This document shows positions 63,940 through 64,000 of a DNA stretch of 64,000 bases, in pieces. The translations under genes were made by a program, and so were the position numbers. The DNA is taken from positions 1 through 64,000 of the forward strand of contig JBBQTD010000014.1 of the NCBI GenBank assembly GCA_038234715.1, written 5' to 3'. The notes under the pieces are model-generated. The model worked only from the letters and a program-made list of their open reading frames with translations. It had not been told where the DNA came from and searched no databases. Position 1 is the first letter of the stretch; each line of letters starts with the position of its first letter. Source of the DNA: SZAS-103 sp038234715 (GTDB lineage: Bacteria; Pseudomonadota; Gammaproteobacteria; Xanthomonadales; Xanthomonadaceae).

Positions 63940-64000
63940 ATGAAACCCACGGCGCGCCTCGGTGAAGCGCTTCGCCATCGGAAGGGCAGCATCACCATTG
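63940..64000 (+). CDS. Start of a gene cut by the window edge (possible type I restriction specificity subunit)
   Basis: The ATG at 63940 opens a frame of 20 codons reading MKPTARLGEALRHRKGSITI before the window ends. The sequence resembles the N-terminus of HsdS-type specificity subunits (RLGEVLxxRK-like), but 20 residues are far too few for certainty. No Shine-Dalgarno sequence is obvious. Confidence 0.3.
   Translation, partial: MKPTARLGEALRHRKGSITI

Larger units (their letters stand above)
57632..64000. mobile_element. Integrated genomic island in dusB (right end outside the window)
   Basis: The island begins where native dusB homology ends (57631/57632). Its DNA is visibly more A/T-rich and has different codon use from the core. 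It carries four genes and a complete diverged dusB in opposite orientation, so the host keeps a DusB enzyme despite the break. No transposase, integrase or the 3' part of native dusB is seen up to 64000, so the right boundary and mobility type are unknown. TGTCA-type repeats cluster at the left end. Insertion is inferred. A rearrangement cannot be excluded. Confidence 0.65.

Overview
The window is GC-rich, densely packed DNA from a gammaproteobacterium, most likely of the Xanthomonadales (Xanthomonadaceae/Rhodanobacteraceae-like). The basis is the gene set: a large TonB-dependent receptor, a beta-propeller hybrid histidine kinase, a cytochrome b561/YceI operon, GTP-dependent PEP carboxykinase and FadE-type acyl-CoA dehydrogenase, together with the overall protein style. 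No rRNA, tRNA or CRISPR array was seen, so the placement is inference.

Layout. 0-17 kb is core metabolism: a cobalamin-type binding protein, pdxH, glycerate kinase, dodecin, aroK-aroB, a WGR protein overlapping hemE, a hybrid sensor kinase, a decayed YceI gene followed by cytochrome b561 and an intact YceI, a thioredoxin-fold protein, sdaA, a CBS protein, mtgA, hslO and an exported barrel-like protein. 17-25 kb holds a TIGR03032 protein, a 42-bp tandem array, a TonB-dependent receptor with its terminator, and a sigma/anti-sigma/DUF4097 operon. 25-30 kb carries three sulfotransferase-family genes, two of them tandem paralogues of identical length. 30-45 kb has pckG, a TetR repressor divergent from fadE, an ATP/ADP-translocase-like transporter, a GMC oxidoreductase, a second array of 21-bp period, lemA with an M48 protease, a serine hydrolase, a PAS-GGDEF-EAL protein and a histone-H1-like protein. 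45-55 kb has the glycine cleavage genes (gcvT, gcvH, a small membrane protein, gcvPA), an NfeD/SPFH pair, an aldo-keto reductase, a yybP-ykoY (manganese) riboswitch ahead of a GDT1/UPF0016 exporter, a diguanylate cyclase, a ribokinase-family kinase and an ICMT-like methyltransferase. 55.5-57.2 kb is a decayed TPR-GGDEF pseudogene.

From about 57.63 kb to the window end lies what looks like an integrated genomic island. A dusB gene is broken after codon 96. The inserted DNA has visibly different base composition and carries its own complete, diverged dusB. Between the two copies are an 858-residue protein combining a zinc ribbon with a C-terminal PD-(D/E)xK nuclease-like domain, a possible 95-residue Cys-rich partner, a TcmP-family protein, and its translationally coupled three-Cys-motif (DUF5131/Gp37-Gp68) protein. 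The last bases may start a further gene that resembles type I restriction specificity subunits. I consider this the best candidate for a poorly described, possibly anti-phage, system. The island has no visible integrase or transposase inside the window, and its right end is not reached.

Recurrent themes are very short or absent 5' leaders (a -10-like box about 6 nt before the ATG in several genes), 4-bp ATGA overlaps within operons, and two intergenic minisatellites with 21-bp periodicity that may belong to one repeat family.
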